NCBI GenBank assembly: GCA_965213775.1
Contig: CBDCAC010000001.1
Span: forward strand, 124,001 to 188,000
Direction: 5' to 3'
DNA from: Lichenicoccus sp965213775
GTDB lineage: Bacteria > Pseudomonadota > Alphaproteobacteria > Acetobacterales > Acetobacteraceae
DNA: 64,000 nt
Below the pieces are notes generated by a model that saw only the letters and a list, made by a program, of their open reading frames with translations, was not told where the DNA came from and did no database searches. Positions 8,503-18,614 of this stretch are shown one piece after another. Each line of letters opens with the position of its first letter. Position 1 is the first letter of the stretch. A program made the position numbers and the translations under genes.

Positions 8503-8664
8503 TCAGCTGCTGGAGCGCACCGACCACATGCTGCCGTAGTTGCCGGTGCGCGGGGCGAAGATCTCGCGCACGCTGCTGAGCAGGTCGGTCTCGTCCTGCT
8601 CCGGACGGCGGGTGTCCTCGTTGGCGAGGGCAGCGACTTCGAGGGCGAGCAGCTTGCGGAACAT
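8503..8664 (-). CDS. small protein of 53 residues, unknown function
   Basis: An ATG at 8664 is preceded by an AGGAG ribosome site with five-base spacing and opens a 53-codon frame ending at TGA 8503. The protein starts MFRKLLALEVAALAN, an amphipathic helix. The middle is acidic (RRPEQDETDLLSSVREIF) and the end polar (GNYGSMWSVRSSS). It matches no family I know. The good ribosome site plus the dedicated T-tailed terminator downstream make it a convincing small gene. Confidence 0.65.
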   Translation of the reverse strand: MFRKLLALEVAALANEDTRRPEQDETDLLSSVREIFAPRTGNYGSMWSVRSSS

Positions 8665-9008
8665 GAAGATCTCCTTCGTCCGGCTGAGGCGGCCAACCCG
8701 ACGCGACCGACGCCGGTGAGGGCCGCGATGGATTTCGGGTTCGGTCCAGTTACCTAATTCCTAGCACCGCCTCGCCGTTGCCACAATCTCGCCGCGATGC
8801 CCTCACGCAGCCGTGCTTCGTTCGTTGTATGTTCCAAACGAGCCTCCTGGCCGCCCAACGCCGTCTCGGGGTCGGCGCGACGCCACGTCACAATTCGGAA
8901 CCGGATCATGGGAGCGCGGCCGGTGTTGGCGGCGGGGCTTTCTGTTACTGTCGGATCCTGTGATGGAGCCTGCCCGCGCGCCATGTCGGCGTCTGCCTGG
9001 GTGGGGTC
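8665..9008. other. divergent intergenic region upstream of the efflux operon
   Basis: These 344 bases separate the 53-residue gene from the mdtA-like gene and should hold both promoters. It is less GC-rich than its surroundings. An inverted repeat TCGTT-N10-AACGA at 8822-8841 is a possible operator, but it is short. No clear -35/-10 pair and no coding frame were found. Confidence 0.4.
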
Positions 9009-10379
9009 ATGCCGGGATACATGATGGACGAAGCCAACCTGCCGACACGCACACGACCGCCGGGATCGCGCCGCGAGGATGCCGGGCGCGGCGACGCGGG
9101 TCCGGGCGTGGCGCCCAGGCCGCCCGGGGCGGATCCCGGCGCGATCCCCGGCGCGCGCCGCCGGCGCCGGCTGCTGCCCTGGATCGTCCTGGCGCTGGCG
9201 GTGGCCGCGATCGGCTGGGCGCTGCTGCGTCCGCATCCCAAGCCGGACCGGGCACCCGGCGGCAAGGGGCGCCACGCCGCGGTCGGCGCCGATGCGGTGC
9301 AGCCGGTGACCGCCGGCGCGGCCCGTGTCGGCGACATGCCGCTGATCCTGACCGAGCTCGGCACCGTTACCTCGCTCGCCACCGTGACGGTGCAGTCGCA
9401 GATCTCGGGCTACCTGCTGCAGGTGAACTTCCAGGAGGGGCAGGAGGTGCATCGCGGCGACCAGCTCGCCCTGATCGACCCGCGCCCGTACGAGGCGACG
9501 CGCGACCAGTATCTCGGACAGCTCGCCCGCGACACCGCCTCGCTCAACCAGGCGCGCGTGGACTATGCCCGCTACCAGGGGCTGCTGCGTCAGCACAGCA
9601 TCGCCAAGCAGCAGGTCGATGACCAGCTCTACCAGGTCGGCCAGTACGAGGGCACGGTGCGCACCGACCAGGCGCAGATCGACAGCGCCAAGCTGAACAT
9701 CGCCTACTGCCACATCACCGCGCCGGTGGACGGGCGGGTCGGACTGCGTCAGGTCGATGCCGGCAACTACGTCACCCAGGGGCTGACCAACGGGCTGGTG
9801 GTGCTGACCATGCTGCACCCGATCTCGGTGATCTTCTCGGTGCCGGAGGACAGCCTCGACACCATCAGCGCGCGGCTGCGCGCCGGCGCGGTGCTGCCGG
9901 TGGAGGCCTATGACCGCACCAACACCACCCACCTCGCCAGCGGCCACGTCGCGGTGCTGGACAACGTGGTCGACACCACCACCGGCACGGTGAAGCTGCG
10001 CGCGGTGTTCGACAACGCCGACGAGCGCCTGTTCCCCAACCAGTTCGTCAATGCTCGCCTGCTGGTGGACACGGTGCACGATGCGGTTCTGGTGCCCACG
10101 AGCGCGGTGCAGACCGGACCGCAGGGACAGTTCGTCTACCTGATCAAGCCCGACAGCACGGTCGCGGTGCGCGCGGTCGCCACCGGCGCCGCCTCGGCGA
10201 GCGACACGGTGGTGGCGAGCGGCCTCGCCTCGGGCGACCGCGTCGTCACCGACGGCACCGAGCATCTGCGCGAAGGCTCCAAGGTGATGATCCCGACCGC
10301 CGCACAGCAGGGGCAGACCGCTCCCCAGGCGGCCACGCCGCATCGCCATCGCCATCGCCCGGACCAGGCCGCCGAGTAG
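9009..10379 (+). CDS. mdtA: RND efflux periplasmic adaptor, MdtA/AcrA family
   Basis: The 456-residue membrane fusion protein has a Pro/Arg-rich cytoplasmic N-terminus (1-55), one membrane anchor (about 56-76, LLPWIVLALAVAAIGWALL) and a periplasmic body. The first lipoyl half is VTVQSQISGYLLQVNFQEGQEVHRGD, followed by an alpha-hairpin. The second lipoyl half (ITAPVDGRVGLRQVDAGNYV) leads into beta-barrel and membrane-proximal domains. It links the inner-membrane pumps to the outer-membrane factor. The C-terminal tail is His-rich (PHRHRHRPD). The start may be ATG 9009 or one of the tandem ATGs just after it. The next gene begins five bases past the stop. Confidence 0.93.
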   Translation: MPGYMMDEANLPTRTRPPGSRREDAGRGDAGPGVAPRPPGADPGAIPGARRRRRLLPWIVLALAVAAIGWALLRPHPKPDRAPGGKGRHAAVGADAVQPVTAGAARVGDMPLILTELGTVTSLATVTVQSQISGYLLQVNFQEGQEVHRGDQLALIDPRPYEATRDQYLGQLARDTASLNQARVDYARYQGLLRQHSIAKQQVDDQLYQVGQYEGTVRTDQAQIDSAKLNIAYCHITAPVDGRVGLRQVDAGNYVTQGLTNGLVVLTMLHPISVIFSVPEDSLDTISARLRAGAVLPVEAYDRTNTTHLASGHVAVLDNVVDTTTGTVKLRAVFDNADERLFPNQFVNARLLVDTVHDAVLVPTSAVQTGPQGQFVYLIKPDSTVAVRAVATGAASASDTVVASGLASGDRVVTDGTEHLREGSKVMIPTAAQQGQTAPQAATPHRHRHRPDQAAE

Positions 10380-10384
10380 CAGCC

Positions 10385-13300
10385 TTGATCTCGCGCCTCT
10401 TCATCGAGCGGCCGGTCGCGACCACGCTGCTGATGCTCGCCATCCTGCTGGCGGGCCTGCTGGGCTACCAGTTCCTGCCGATCTCCGCGCTGCCGCAGGT
10501 CGAGTATCCGACCATCCAGGTGCAGACCTTCTATCCGGGCGCCGGGCCGGAGGTGATGGCGACCGCGGTGACGGCGCCGCTGGAAACGCAGCTCGGCCAG
10601 ATGCCGGGGCTCGACCAGATGACCTCGCGCTCGTCCGGCGGCGCCTCGGTGATCACGCTGCGCTTCGGCCTGAGCATGAGCCTCGACGTCGCCGAGCAGG
10701 AGGTGCAGGCGGCGATCAACCAGTCCAACTCGCTGCTGCCCTCGGACCTGCCGGCGCCGCCGGTCTATGCCAAGATCAACCCGGCCGACAGCCCGATCCT
10801 GACGCTCGGCATCACCTCGGCGACGCTGCCGCTGACCGAGGTCGAGGACTATGTCGACACCAGGCTGGCGCAGAAGCTGAGCCAGGTCAGCGGCGTCGGG
10901 TTGGTCACGCTGACGGGGGGCAACCGGCGTGCGATCCGGGTCAAGGTCAACACCCGGGCGCTCACCGCGCGCGGCTTGGGCATCGACGACCTGCGCACCA
11001 CCATCGCCAATGTCAACGTCAACTCGCCGACCGGCACCTTCGACGGTCCGCTGCGCGCCTCCCAGCTCAAGATCGACGGGCAGATCACCGTCCCCGAGCA
11101 GCTCGCGCGCCAGGTGATCGCCTACCAGAACGGCGCGCCGATCCGGCTCGGCGACGTCGCGACCGTGGTGGAGGGGCCGGAGAACACCCAGCTCGCCGCC
11201 TGGTCCAACACCAGCCCCGCGATCATCCTCAACGTGCAGCGCCAGCCGGGTGCCAACGTGATCGGCGTGGTCGACGACATCAAGTCGGTGCTGCCCGACC
11301 TGGAAGCCGCGATGCCGGCCGGCATACGGATCACGCCGCTGACCGACCGCACCACCACCATCCGCGCCTCGATCGCCGACGTCGAGTTCGAGCTGATGCT
11401 GTCAGTAGGGCTGGTGGTGCTGGTAATCTTCCTGTTCCTGCGCAACCTGCCGGCGACGCTGATCCCCAGCCTGTCGGTGCCGCTGTCGCTGGTCGGCACG
11501 CTCGCCGCGATGTACCTGCTCGGCTTCTCGCTCGACAACCTGTCGCTGATGTCGCTGACCATCGCCACCGGCTTCGTGGTCGACGACGCCATCGTCATGA
11601 TCGAGAACATCGCCCGCTTCATCGAGATGGGCGAGGGCCGCATGCAGGCGGCGCTGAAGGGTGCGGGGCAGATCGGCTTCACCATCGTCTCGCTGACGGT
11701 GTCGCTGATCGCGGTCCTGATCCCGCTGCTGTTCATGGGCGACGTGGTCGGGCGGCTGTTCCACGAGTTCGCGATCACGCTGGCGGTGACCATCGTGATC
11801 TCGGCGGTGGTCTCTCTCACCCTGGTGCCGATGATGTGCGCGCGGCTGCTGCGCGAGGAGCCGCACGGCTCGGGCAACGCGGTGTCGCGCCGGCTCGAGG
11901 GGGCGCTCGACCGGCTGATCGCCGGCTACGGGCGGGCACTCGCGGTGGTGCTCGACCACCAGCCGCTGACCCTAGTCGTGACGCTGCTCACCGTGCTGCT
12001 GACGGTGGCGCTCGCGGTGGTGATCCCCAAGGGGTTCTTCCCGGTGCAGGACACCGGCGTCATCCAGGGCGTCTCGGTGGCGAGCCAGGCTACCTCGCTG
12101 CAGGCGATGAGCACCCATCAGCAGGCGCTCGGCCGCGCCATCCTGTCGGATCCCGACGTGGTCAGCCTGTCCTCGTTCATCGGCGTCGACGGCCAGAACA
12201 TGACGCTGAACTCCGGCCGCTTCCTGATCAACCTGAGGCCGCACGACGACCGCGCGCTGTCCTCCCAAGGGGTGATCCAGCGGCTCCGGCGCGAGGTCGC
12301 CGATATCCCCGGCGTGCGCCTCTACATGCAGCCGGTGCAGGACCTCTCGCTCGACACCGCCACCTCGGCCACCCAGTACCAGGTGGTGCTGGAGAACCCC
12401 GACGCGACAGCCTTCAAGCGGTGGGTGCCGCGCGTGATGGACCGGCTGCAGCAGGAGCCGACGCTGGCCGACGTCGCGAGCGACATGCAGGCCGACGGCC
12501 TCACCGCCTTCATCACGCTCGACCGCGCCACCGGCGCGCGCTTCTCGATCACGCCGCAGACCATCGACAACGCGCTGTATGACAGCTTCGGGCAGCGCCA
12601 GATCTCGACCATCTTCACCCAGTCGAACCAGTATCGGATCATCCTGGAGGCGGATCCCCGCTTCCAGTCCGACCTGTCCAACCTGGGCCAGATCTACCTG
12701 CCGGGCACGTCGGGCACCACCACCGCCAGCACCGCCACCGGTGTCGCGCACTCGCCGACCGGCGGCCTGGTGCCGCTGACCGCGGTGGCCTCGGTGCATC
12801 TGCGCACCTCGCCGCTGCTGATCAGCCATCTCGGGCAGTTCCCGTCGACCACCATCTCGTTCAACCTCGCACCCGGAGCCTCGCTCGGCCAGGCGGTGGA
12901 AGCGATCCAGCAGGCCGAGCGCGGGCTGGGGCTGCCGGCGAGCTTCACCACCTCGTTCCAGGGCACCGCGGCGGCGTTCCAGAGCAGCCTCGGCAACGAG
13001 TTCTTCCTGGTGCTGGCCGCCCTCGCCGCGGTCTACATCGTGCTGGGCGTGCTCTACGAGAGCTTCATCCATCCGGTGACGATCCTGTCCACCCTGCCCT
13101 CTGCCGGGATCGGCGCGCTGCTGGCGCTGATGCTGGCCGGGATGGACCTGGACGTGATGGGCATCATCGGCATCGTGCTGCTGATCGGCATCGTCAAGAA
13201 GAACGCGATCATGATGATCGACTTCGCGCTCAGCGGCGAGCGCGAGGGCGGGCTCGCGCCGCGCGAGGCGATCGCCAGGGCGGCGTCGCTGCGCTTCCGG

Positions 13301-13567
13301 CCGATCCTGATGACCACGCTGGCGGCGATGCTGGCGGCGCTGCCGCTGATGCTCGGCACCGGCACCGGCTCGGAGCTGCGCCGGCCGCTCGGCGTCGCCA
13401 TCGTCGGCGGCCTGCTGGTCAGCCAGCTGCTCACCCTGTTCACCACCCCGGTGATCTACCTGTTCATGGACGGGCTCAGCCGCCGCAGCCGCCGCTTCTT
13501 CGCCCGCCGCGACATCGCGGACCCGAACGCGCCGGGGTACGACGGCCAAGGGCAGCCGGCGGAATGA
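10385..13567 (+). CDS. mdtB: RND multidrug efflux pump subunit, MdtB-like
   Basis: The 1060-residue inner-membrane pump has the standard HAE1 layout: TM1 (ATTLLMLAILLAGLLGYQFLP), the large periplasmic loop, TM2-6 with the proton-relay motif GFVVDDAIVMIENI in TM4, a second periplasmic loop, and TM8-12 with LLIGIVKKNAIMMIDFA. The second loop contains a short Ser/Thr/Gly insertion (about residues 777-795) that foreshadows the much longer one in the next gene. The start is TTG 10385 with the adaptor stop just upstream. The stop overlaps the next ATG (ATGA). In MdtABC systems the B and C subunits form a heterotrimer. Confidence 0.94.
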   Translation: MISRLFIERPVATTLLMLAILLAGLLGYQFLPISALPQVEYPTIQVQTFYPGAGPEVMATAVTAPLETQLGQMPGLDQMTSRSSGGASVITLRFGLSMSLDVAEQEVQAAINQSNSLLPSDLPAPPVYAKINPADSPILTLGITSATLPLTEVEDYVDTRLAQKLSQVSGVGLVTLTGGNRRAIRVKVNTRALTARGLGIDDLRTTIANVNVNSPTGTFDGPLRASQLKIDGQITVPEQLARQVIAYQNGAPIRLGDVATVVEGPENTQLAAWSNTSPAIILNVQRQPGANVIGVVDDIKSVLPDLEAAMPAGIRITPLTDRTTTIRASIADVEFELMLSVGLVVLVIFLFLRNLPATLIPSLSVPLSLVGTLAAMYLLGFSLDNLSLMSLTIATGFVVDDAIVMIENIARFIEMGEGRMQAALKGAGQIGFTIVSLTVSLIAVLIPLLFMGDVVGRLFHEFAITLAVTIVISAVVSLTLVPMMCARLLREEPHGSGNAVSRRLEGALDRLIAGYGRALAVVLDHQPLTLVVTLLTVLLTVALAVVIPKGFFPVQDTGVIQGVSVASQATSLQAMSTHQQALGRAILSDPDVVSLSSFIGVDGQNMTLNSGRFLINLRPHDDRALSSQGVIQRLRREVADIPGVRLYMQPVQDLSLDTATSATQYQVVLENPDATAFKRWVPRVMDRLQQEPTLADVASDMQADGLTAFITLDRATGARFSITPQTIDNALYDSFGQRQISTIFTQSNQYRIILEADPRFQSDLSNLGQIYLPGTSGTTTASTATGVAHSPTGGLVPLTAVASVHLRTSPLLISHLGQFPSTTISFNLAPGASLGQAVEAIQQAERGLGLPASFTTSFQGTAAAFQSSLGNEFFLVLAALAAVYIVLGVLYESFIHPVTILSTLPSAGIGALLALMLAGMDLDVMGIIGIVLLIGIVKKNAIMMIDFALSGEREGGLAPREAIARAASLRFRPILMTTLAAMLAALPLMLGTGTGSELRRPLGVAIVGGLLVSQLLTLFTTPVIYLFMDGLSRRSRRFFARRDIADPNAPGYDGQGQPAE

Positions 13568-16500
13568 ACATCTCGCGTCCCTTCATCCTGCGGCCGGTGG
13601 CGACCACGCTGCTGACCGTGGCCCTGCTGCTGGCCGGCCTGTTCGCCTACACCAAGCTGCCGGTGGCGCCGCTGCCGCAGGTGGACTTCCCCACCATCAT
13701 GGTGCAGGCGCAGCAGCCCGGCGGCTCGCCCGACGAGGTCGCGACCTCGGTGGCGGCGCCGCTGGAGCGCCATCTCGGCCAGATCGCCGGCGTCACCGAG
13801 ATGACCTCGCAGAGCGTGCAGGGCTCGGTGCGCGTCGTCGTGCAGTTCGACTTCTCGCGCGACATCAACGGGGCGGCCGGCGATGTGCAGGCGGCGATCC
13901 AGGCGGCGCGCGCCGACCTGCCGACCTCGCTGCGCTCCAACCCGCAATACTTCAAGTTCAACCCTGCCAACTCGCCGATCATGGTGCTGACGCTGACCTC
14001 GAAGACGCGCACCATGCCGCAGCTGTTCGACTACGCGACCAACGTGCTGCAGCAGAGCCTGTCGGCGATACGCGGCATCGGCCGCACCGAGCCTGGTGGC
14101 TCGTCGCTGCCGGCGGTGCGGGTCGAGATGAACCCGCTGCCGCTGTTCAAGTACGGCATCGGCTTCGAGGACGTGCGCGCCGCCCTCGCCTCGGCCAACG
14201 CCGACAGCCCGAAGGGCTTCATCGACCAGGGCAGCCGGCGCTACCAGCTCGACACCAACGACCAGGCCAGCCACGCGGCGGATTACCGCAACCTGGTGAT
14301 CGCCTACCGCAACGGCTCGCCGGTGCGGCTGCGCGACGTCGCCGAGGTGGACGACAGCGTCGAGGACCTGCGCAACATGGGCCTGTCCGACGGCGTGCCG
14401 TCGGTGATCGTGCTGATCTACCCGCAGGCCGACGCCAACATCGTGCAGACCATCGACCAGATCAAGGCGATGCTGCCGCAGCTGCGCGCGGCCATGCCGG
14501 GCGGCGTCGAACTCAATCTCGCGATCGACCGCTCCGCCACCATTCGCGCCTCGCTAGCCGACACCCAGTTCACCCTGGCGGTCTCGGTGGCGCTGGTGAT
14601 CCTGGTGGTGCTGGTGTTCCTGCGCACGCTGCGCTCGACGCTGATCCCGGCGGTGGCGGTGCCGACCTCGATCATCGCCACCTTCGCCGCGATGTACCTG
14701 ATGGGGTTCTCGCTCGACAACCTGTCGCTGATGGCGCTGACCATCGCCACCGGCTTCGTGGTCGACGACGCCATCGTCGTGCTGGAGAACATCGCGCGGC
14801 ACATGGAGGCCGGCATGGGTCGGCTGGAGGCGGCGCTGCAGGGCGCGCGCGAGGTCGGCTTCACCGTGCTCTCGATCACGGTCTCGCTGGTGGCGGTGTT
14901 CACCCCGATCCTGCTGCTCGGCGGCATCGCGGGACGGCTGTTCTTCGAGTTCTCGATGACGCTGACGCTGACCATCCTGATCTCGTTCGTGCTGTCGCTG
15001 ACCACGGTGCCGATGATGTGCGCGCTGCTGCTGCGGGTGCGGCCGCACGGCGCGCTGCCGGCGCCGCGACAGGTGGGCCCGGTCGGCCGGTTCCTCGGCG
15101 GCCTGTCCTCGCGCATCGAGATCGGGCTGGCCGCGATGCAGGAGGGCTACGAGCTCAGCCTGGCCTGGGCGCTGCGCCACCGGCGGCTGGTGGCGCTGAC
15201 CCTGCCGCTGACCATCGTGCTCACCGTGATGCTGTTCCGCGCCATGCCCAAGGGCTTCTTCCCCAACGAGGATGTCGGGTTGCTGATCGGCACCATACGC
15301 GGCGAGCAGTCGATCTCGTTCCAGAACATCAGCGCCAAGCTGGTCGACGCCGAGCGGGTGATCATGGCCGACCCCGACATACAGAGCGTGTCGGGCTACA
15401 CCGGCGGCGGCGACCACGGCTCCAACACCGGGATGGCCTTCATCCAGCTGAAGGACATCCATCTCCGCCACGACAGCACCGACGCGACCATCGCCCGCCT
15501 CACCCGCCGCCTGTCGCACATGACCGGGGCGCAGTTCTTCTGCCGCTCCGCCGCCGACGTGCGCGCGGGCGGCCGGCAGAGCAACGCCAACTACCAGTAC
15601 ACGCTGCAGGCCGATTCCTCGGACCTGCTGTACGAGTGGATGCCGAAGCTGGAGCGCGCGCTGCAGCGCCGACGCGAGCTGACCGACGTCAGCTCCGACG
15701 TGCAGCAGGGCGGTCCCGCCACCGAGGTGGTGATCGACCGCGACACCGCGGCCAAGCTGCAGCTCACGCCGCAGCTGATCACCAACACCCTGTTCGACGC
15801 CTTCGGCCAGCGCAGCGCCTCGGTGATCTTCAACGCGCTGAACCAGTACCACGTGGTGCTGGAGGTGGCGCCGCGCTTCTGGCAGAGCCCGGACATCCTC
15901 AGGCAGATCTGGGTCAGCACCGCCGGCGGCACCGCCAACGGCAGCACCGCGAGCAACACGATACGGGTCGCCTCGCCCAGCAGCGCCGCCAGCGCGCGCG
16001 GCGGCGGCTCCGGCGCCCAGACGGCTGGCACCCAGACGGTCGGCACCCAGAGCTCGGCGATCCAGACCTCGGGCACCCAGAACTCGGCCAGCCTGGCCAG
16101 CGCCGCCACGGGCGGCGGCACCGGCTCGCAGGTCAGCAGCACCCAGGCCGGCGCGACGCTGTCCACCAGCTCGCAATCGCTGCAGAACAGCATCAGCAAC
16201 AGCCTGGCCAACGGGCGTGGCACCTCGAACGGCTCGGCGGTGTCCTCCTCGGTGGAGACCATGGTGCCGCTCTCGGCGGTGACCCGGATCGTCAGCGCGA
16301 CGACGCCGCTGCAGGTCAACCACCAGGGCAACTTCGTCGCCGCCACGGTCTCGTTCAACATGGCCGCCGGCAAGTCGCTGTCCGACGCCTCGCAGGTCAT
16401 CGAGGAGACCATGCTCGCGATCCACATGCCGAGCGCGATCCACGGCAGCTTCGCCGGCACCGCGGCACAGTTCCAGAAGACCCTGGCCAGCGAGCCGCTG

Positions 16501-17052
16501 CTGATCCTCGCCGCACTCGCCGCGGTCTACGTGACGCTGGGCGTGCTGTACGAGAGCTACATCCACCCGCTGACCATCCTCTCCACCCTGCCCTCGGCGG
16601 GCGTGGGGGCGCTGCTGGCGCTGCAGATGTTCGGCGAGGAGTTCTCGCTGATCGCGATGATCGGCGTGATCCTGCTGATCGGCATCGTCAAGAAGAACGC
16701 CATCCTGCTGGTGGATTTCGCGCTCAGCGCCGAGCGCAACGATGGGCTGCCGCCGCTGGAGGCGATCACGCGCGCCTGCCAGCTGCGCTTCCGGCCGATC
16801 ATGATGACCACCTTCGCCGCCGCCCTGGGCGCGCTGCCGCTGGTGTTCGGCCACGGCTACGGCAACGAGCTGCGCCGTCCGCTCGGCCTGTCGGTGGTCG
16901 GCGGGCTGGTCGTCAGCCAGGCGCTGACGCTGTACACGACCCCGGTGGTCTATCTCTACCTCGACCGCATGCGCCACTGGTGGAACGCGCGCTGGCAGCG
17001 GCGACGCGGCGCGGGCCGCAGTGCGATGCCGCAGGATGCGCCTGCCGAATGA
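13564..17052 (+). CDS. mdtC: RND multidrug efflux pump subunit, MdtC-like, with long Ser/Thr/Gln-rich insert
   Basis: The 1162-residue pump subunit is homologous to the preceding one and keeps the TM4 motif GFVVDDAIVVLENIA and LLIGIVKKNAILLVDFA. It is about 100 residues longer than the family norm because of a low-complexity insert at about 785-895. The insert is rich in Ser, Thr, Gly and Gln with repeats such as GTQT/GTQS, and it lies in the second periplasmic loop, in the docking-domain region. The reading frame is unbroken through it. Both ends overlap neighbours by four bases, so translation is coupled with the partner pump and the outer-membrane factor. Confidence 0.93.
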   Translation: MNISRPFILRPVATTLLTVALLLAGLFAYTKLPVAPLPQVDFPTIMVQAQQPGGSPDEVATSVAAPLERHLGQIAGVTEMTSQSVQGSVRVVVQFDFSRDINGAAGDVQAAIQAARADLPTSLRSNPQYFKFNPANSPIMVLTLTSKTRTMPQLFDYATNVLQQSLSAIRGIGRTEPGGSSLPAVRVEMNPLPLFKYGIGFEDVRAALASANADSPKGFIDQGSRRYQLDTNDQASHAADYRNLVIAYRNGSPVRLRDVAEVDDSVEDLRNMGLSDGVPSVIVLIYPQADANIVQTIDQIKAMLPQLRAAMPGGVELNLAIDRSATIRASLADTQFTLAVSVALVILVVLVFLRTLRSTLIPAVAVPTSIIATFAAMYLMGFSLDNLSLMALTIATGFVVDDAIVVLENIARHMEAGMGRLEAALQGAREVGFTVLSITVSLVAVFTPILLLGGIAGRLFFEFSMTLTLTILISFVLSLTTVPMMCALLLRVRPHGALPAPRQVGPVGRFLGGLSSRIEIGLAAMQEGYELSLAWALRHRRLVALTLPLTIVLTVMLFRAMPKGFFPNEDVGLLIGTIRGEQSISFQNISAKLVDAERVIMADPDIQSVSGYTGGGDHGSNTGMAFIQLKDIHLRHDSTDATIARLTRRLSHMTGAQFFCRSAADVRAGGRQSNANYQYTLQADSSDLLYEWMPKLERALQRRRELTDVSSDVQQGGPATEVVIDRDTAAKLQLTPQLITNTLFDAFGQRSASVIFNALNQYHVVLEVAPRFWQSPDILRQIWVSTAGGTANGSTASNTIRVASPSSAASARGGGSGAQTAGTQTVGTQSSAIQTSGTQNSASLASAATGGGTGSQVSSTQAGATLSTSSQSLQNSISNSLANGRGTSNGSAVSSSVETMVPLSAVTRIVSATTPLQVNHQGNFVAATVSFNMAAGKSLSDASQVIEETMLAIHMPSAIHGSFAGTAAQFQKTLASEPLLILAALAAVYVTLGVLYESYIHPLTILSTLPSAGVGALLALQMFGEEFSLIAMIGVILLIGIVKKNAILLVDFALSAERNDGLPPLEAITRACQLRFRPIMMTTFAAALGALPLVFGHGYGNELRRPLGLSVVGGLVVSQALTLYTTPVVYLYLDRMRHWWNARWQRRRGAGRSAMPQDAPAE

Positions 17053-18614
17053 GACCGCGACCGCGTCAAGCCTCCTCCGCCCGGTCGGCGCGAGGGCTGG
17101 GCGCCGGGCTGCTCGCGGCCTCCCTGGGAGCCGTCACCCTGGCCGGCTGCATGGTCGGCCCCGACTACCACCGGCCGTATGCCATCGTCTCGGCCCGCTT
17201 CAAGGAGCTGCAGCCGCCGGCCGGCTGGCAGCGCGCCACCCCGGCCGCGGCCGAGCTGGATCGCGGCCGCTGGTGGACGATCTACGATGATCCGGTGCTG
17301 GACGGGCTGGAGGCGCAGGTCAGCCTGTCGAACCAGAACGTCAAGAACTTCGAGGCCAACTACCGCGCCGCGAAGGCCATCACCGACGAGGCGCGCGCCA
17401 GCCTGTTCCCGACCCTGAGCGCCTCGCCCAGCGTGACCCGCAGCTCGTCGGGCATCGGCGGCTCGAACACGTCGGCAGGCTTCGCCGGCGTCTCGGGCGG
17501 GTCGAACAGCTTCACCTCGACCAGCTACCAGCTGCAGGGCACCGCGAGCTGGGACCTCGACCTGTGGGGCCGGATCCGCCGCCAGGTGGAGAGCGACGTG
17601 GCCGGCACCCAGGCCAGTGCCGCCGACCTCGCCAACGCCACGCTGTCTTACCAGGCGACGCTGGCGACCGACTACTTCAACCTGCGCGCCCAGGACCAGC
17701 TGCAGGAGCTGCTCGACCGCACCATCGCCAGCTACGACCGCTCGCTGCGCATCACCCAGAACCAGTACGACGCCGGACTGACCACGGCGACGCCGATCGC
17801 GCTGCTGCAGGCGCGCACCCAGCTGGAGCAGACGCGCGCGCAGGCGATCAACGTGGGCGTGCTGCGCACCCAGTACGAGCACGCGATCGCGGTGCTGACC
17901 GGCCGGCCGCCGGCCGACCTCGCCCTGCCGCCGGCGCCGCTCGCACGCGCGGTGCCGCCGACGCCGGTCTACCTGCCGTCGTCGCTGCTGCAGCGCCGTC
18001 CTGACGTCAGCTCGGCGGAGCGCGCGATGGAGCAGCAGAACGCGCTGATCGGCGTCCAGGTGGCGGCGTTCTTCCCCGACGTCAGCCTGTCGGCGGCCTA
18101 CGGCTACAGCGGCAACCCGATCGGCTCGCTGATCCAGGTTGCCAACCGCACCTGGTCGCTGGGCGCCAGCGCCACCGAGATCCTGTTCCAGGGCGGGCTG
18201 CGCTCGGCCGAGATCGACCAGGCGCGGGCGCAGTACGACGCCGCGGTCGCGACCTACCGGCAGACCGTGCTGACCGCGCTGCAGGACACCGAGGACGCGC
18301 TGTCGGGCCTGCGCATCCTGGCGCAGCAGGCCGACGCGGAGGCGCGCGCGGTGTCGCTGTCCGAGCAGGCGGTGACGGTGGCGCTGAACGAGTACGAGGC
18401 CGGCACCGTCGACTACACCACCGTGGTCACCAGCCAGGTCACCGCGCTGAGCAACGAGCAGAACGCGCTCGCGATCCAGCAGCAGCGCCTGACCGACAGC
18501 GTGTCGCTGATCCAGCAGATGGGCGGCGGCTGGCGCGATGCCGACCTGCCGGGCCGCAACGCGCTGCAGACCGACGACCCGCTGATCCCCTCCTTCCTGG
18601 AAGGGCCGCGTTGA
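17049..18614 (+). CDS. outer-membrane efflux lipoprotein, NodT/OprM family
   Basis: The 521-residue protein has a lipoprotein signal peptide ending in the lipobox TLAGC, followed by MVGPDYHRP, the usual start of mature OprM-like factors. Two outer-membrane-efflux repeats follow, with the diagnostic SWDLDLWGRIRRQVESD and LQRRPDVSSAERAMEQQNALIGV blocks. It forms the trimeric exit duct for the RND pump. The ATG at 17049 overlaps the pump stop (ATGA) and its own stop overlaps the TTG of the S9 peptidase gene. Confidence 0.94.
   Translation: MRPRPRQASSARSARGLGAGLLAASLGAVTLAGCMVGPDYHRPYAIVSARFKELQPPAGWQRATPAAAELDRGRWWTIYDDPVLDGLEAQVSLSNQNVKNFEANYRAAKAITDEARASLFPTLSASPSVTRSSSGIGGSNTSAGFAGVSGGSNSFTSTSYQLQGTASWDLDLWGRIRRQVESDVAGTQASAADLANATLSYQATLATDYFNLRAQDQLQELLDRTIASYDRSLRITQNQYDAGLTTATPIALLQARTQLEQTRAQAINVGVLRTQYEHAIAVLTGRPPADLALPPAPLARAVPPTPVYLPSSLLQRRPDVSSAERAMEQQNALIGVQVAAFFPDVSLSAAYGYSGNPIGSLIQVANRTWSLGASATEILFQGGLRSAEIDQARAQYDAAVATYRQTVLTALQDTEDALSGLRILAQQADAEARAVSLSEQAVTVALNEYEAGTVDYTTVVTSQVTALSNEQNALAIQQQRLTDSVSLIQQMGGGWRDADLPGRNALQTDDPLIPSFLEGPR

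Noticed and set aside
14554..16977. Minus-strand open frame of 807 codons opposite the MdtC-like gene
   Set aside because: Antisense shadow of a strongly conserved RND pump.
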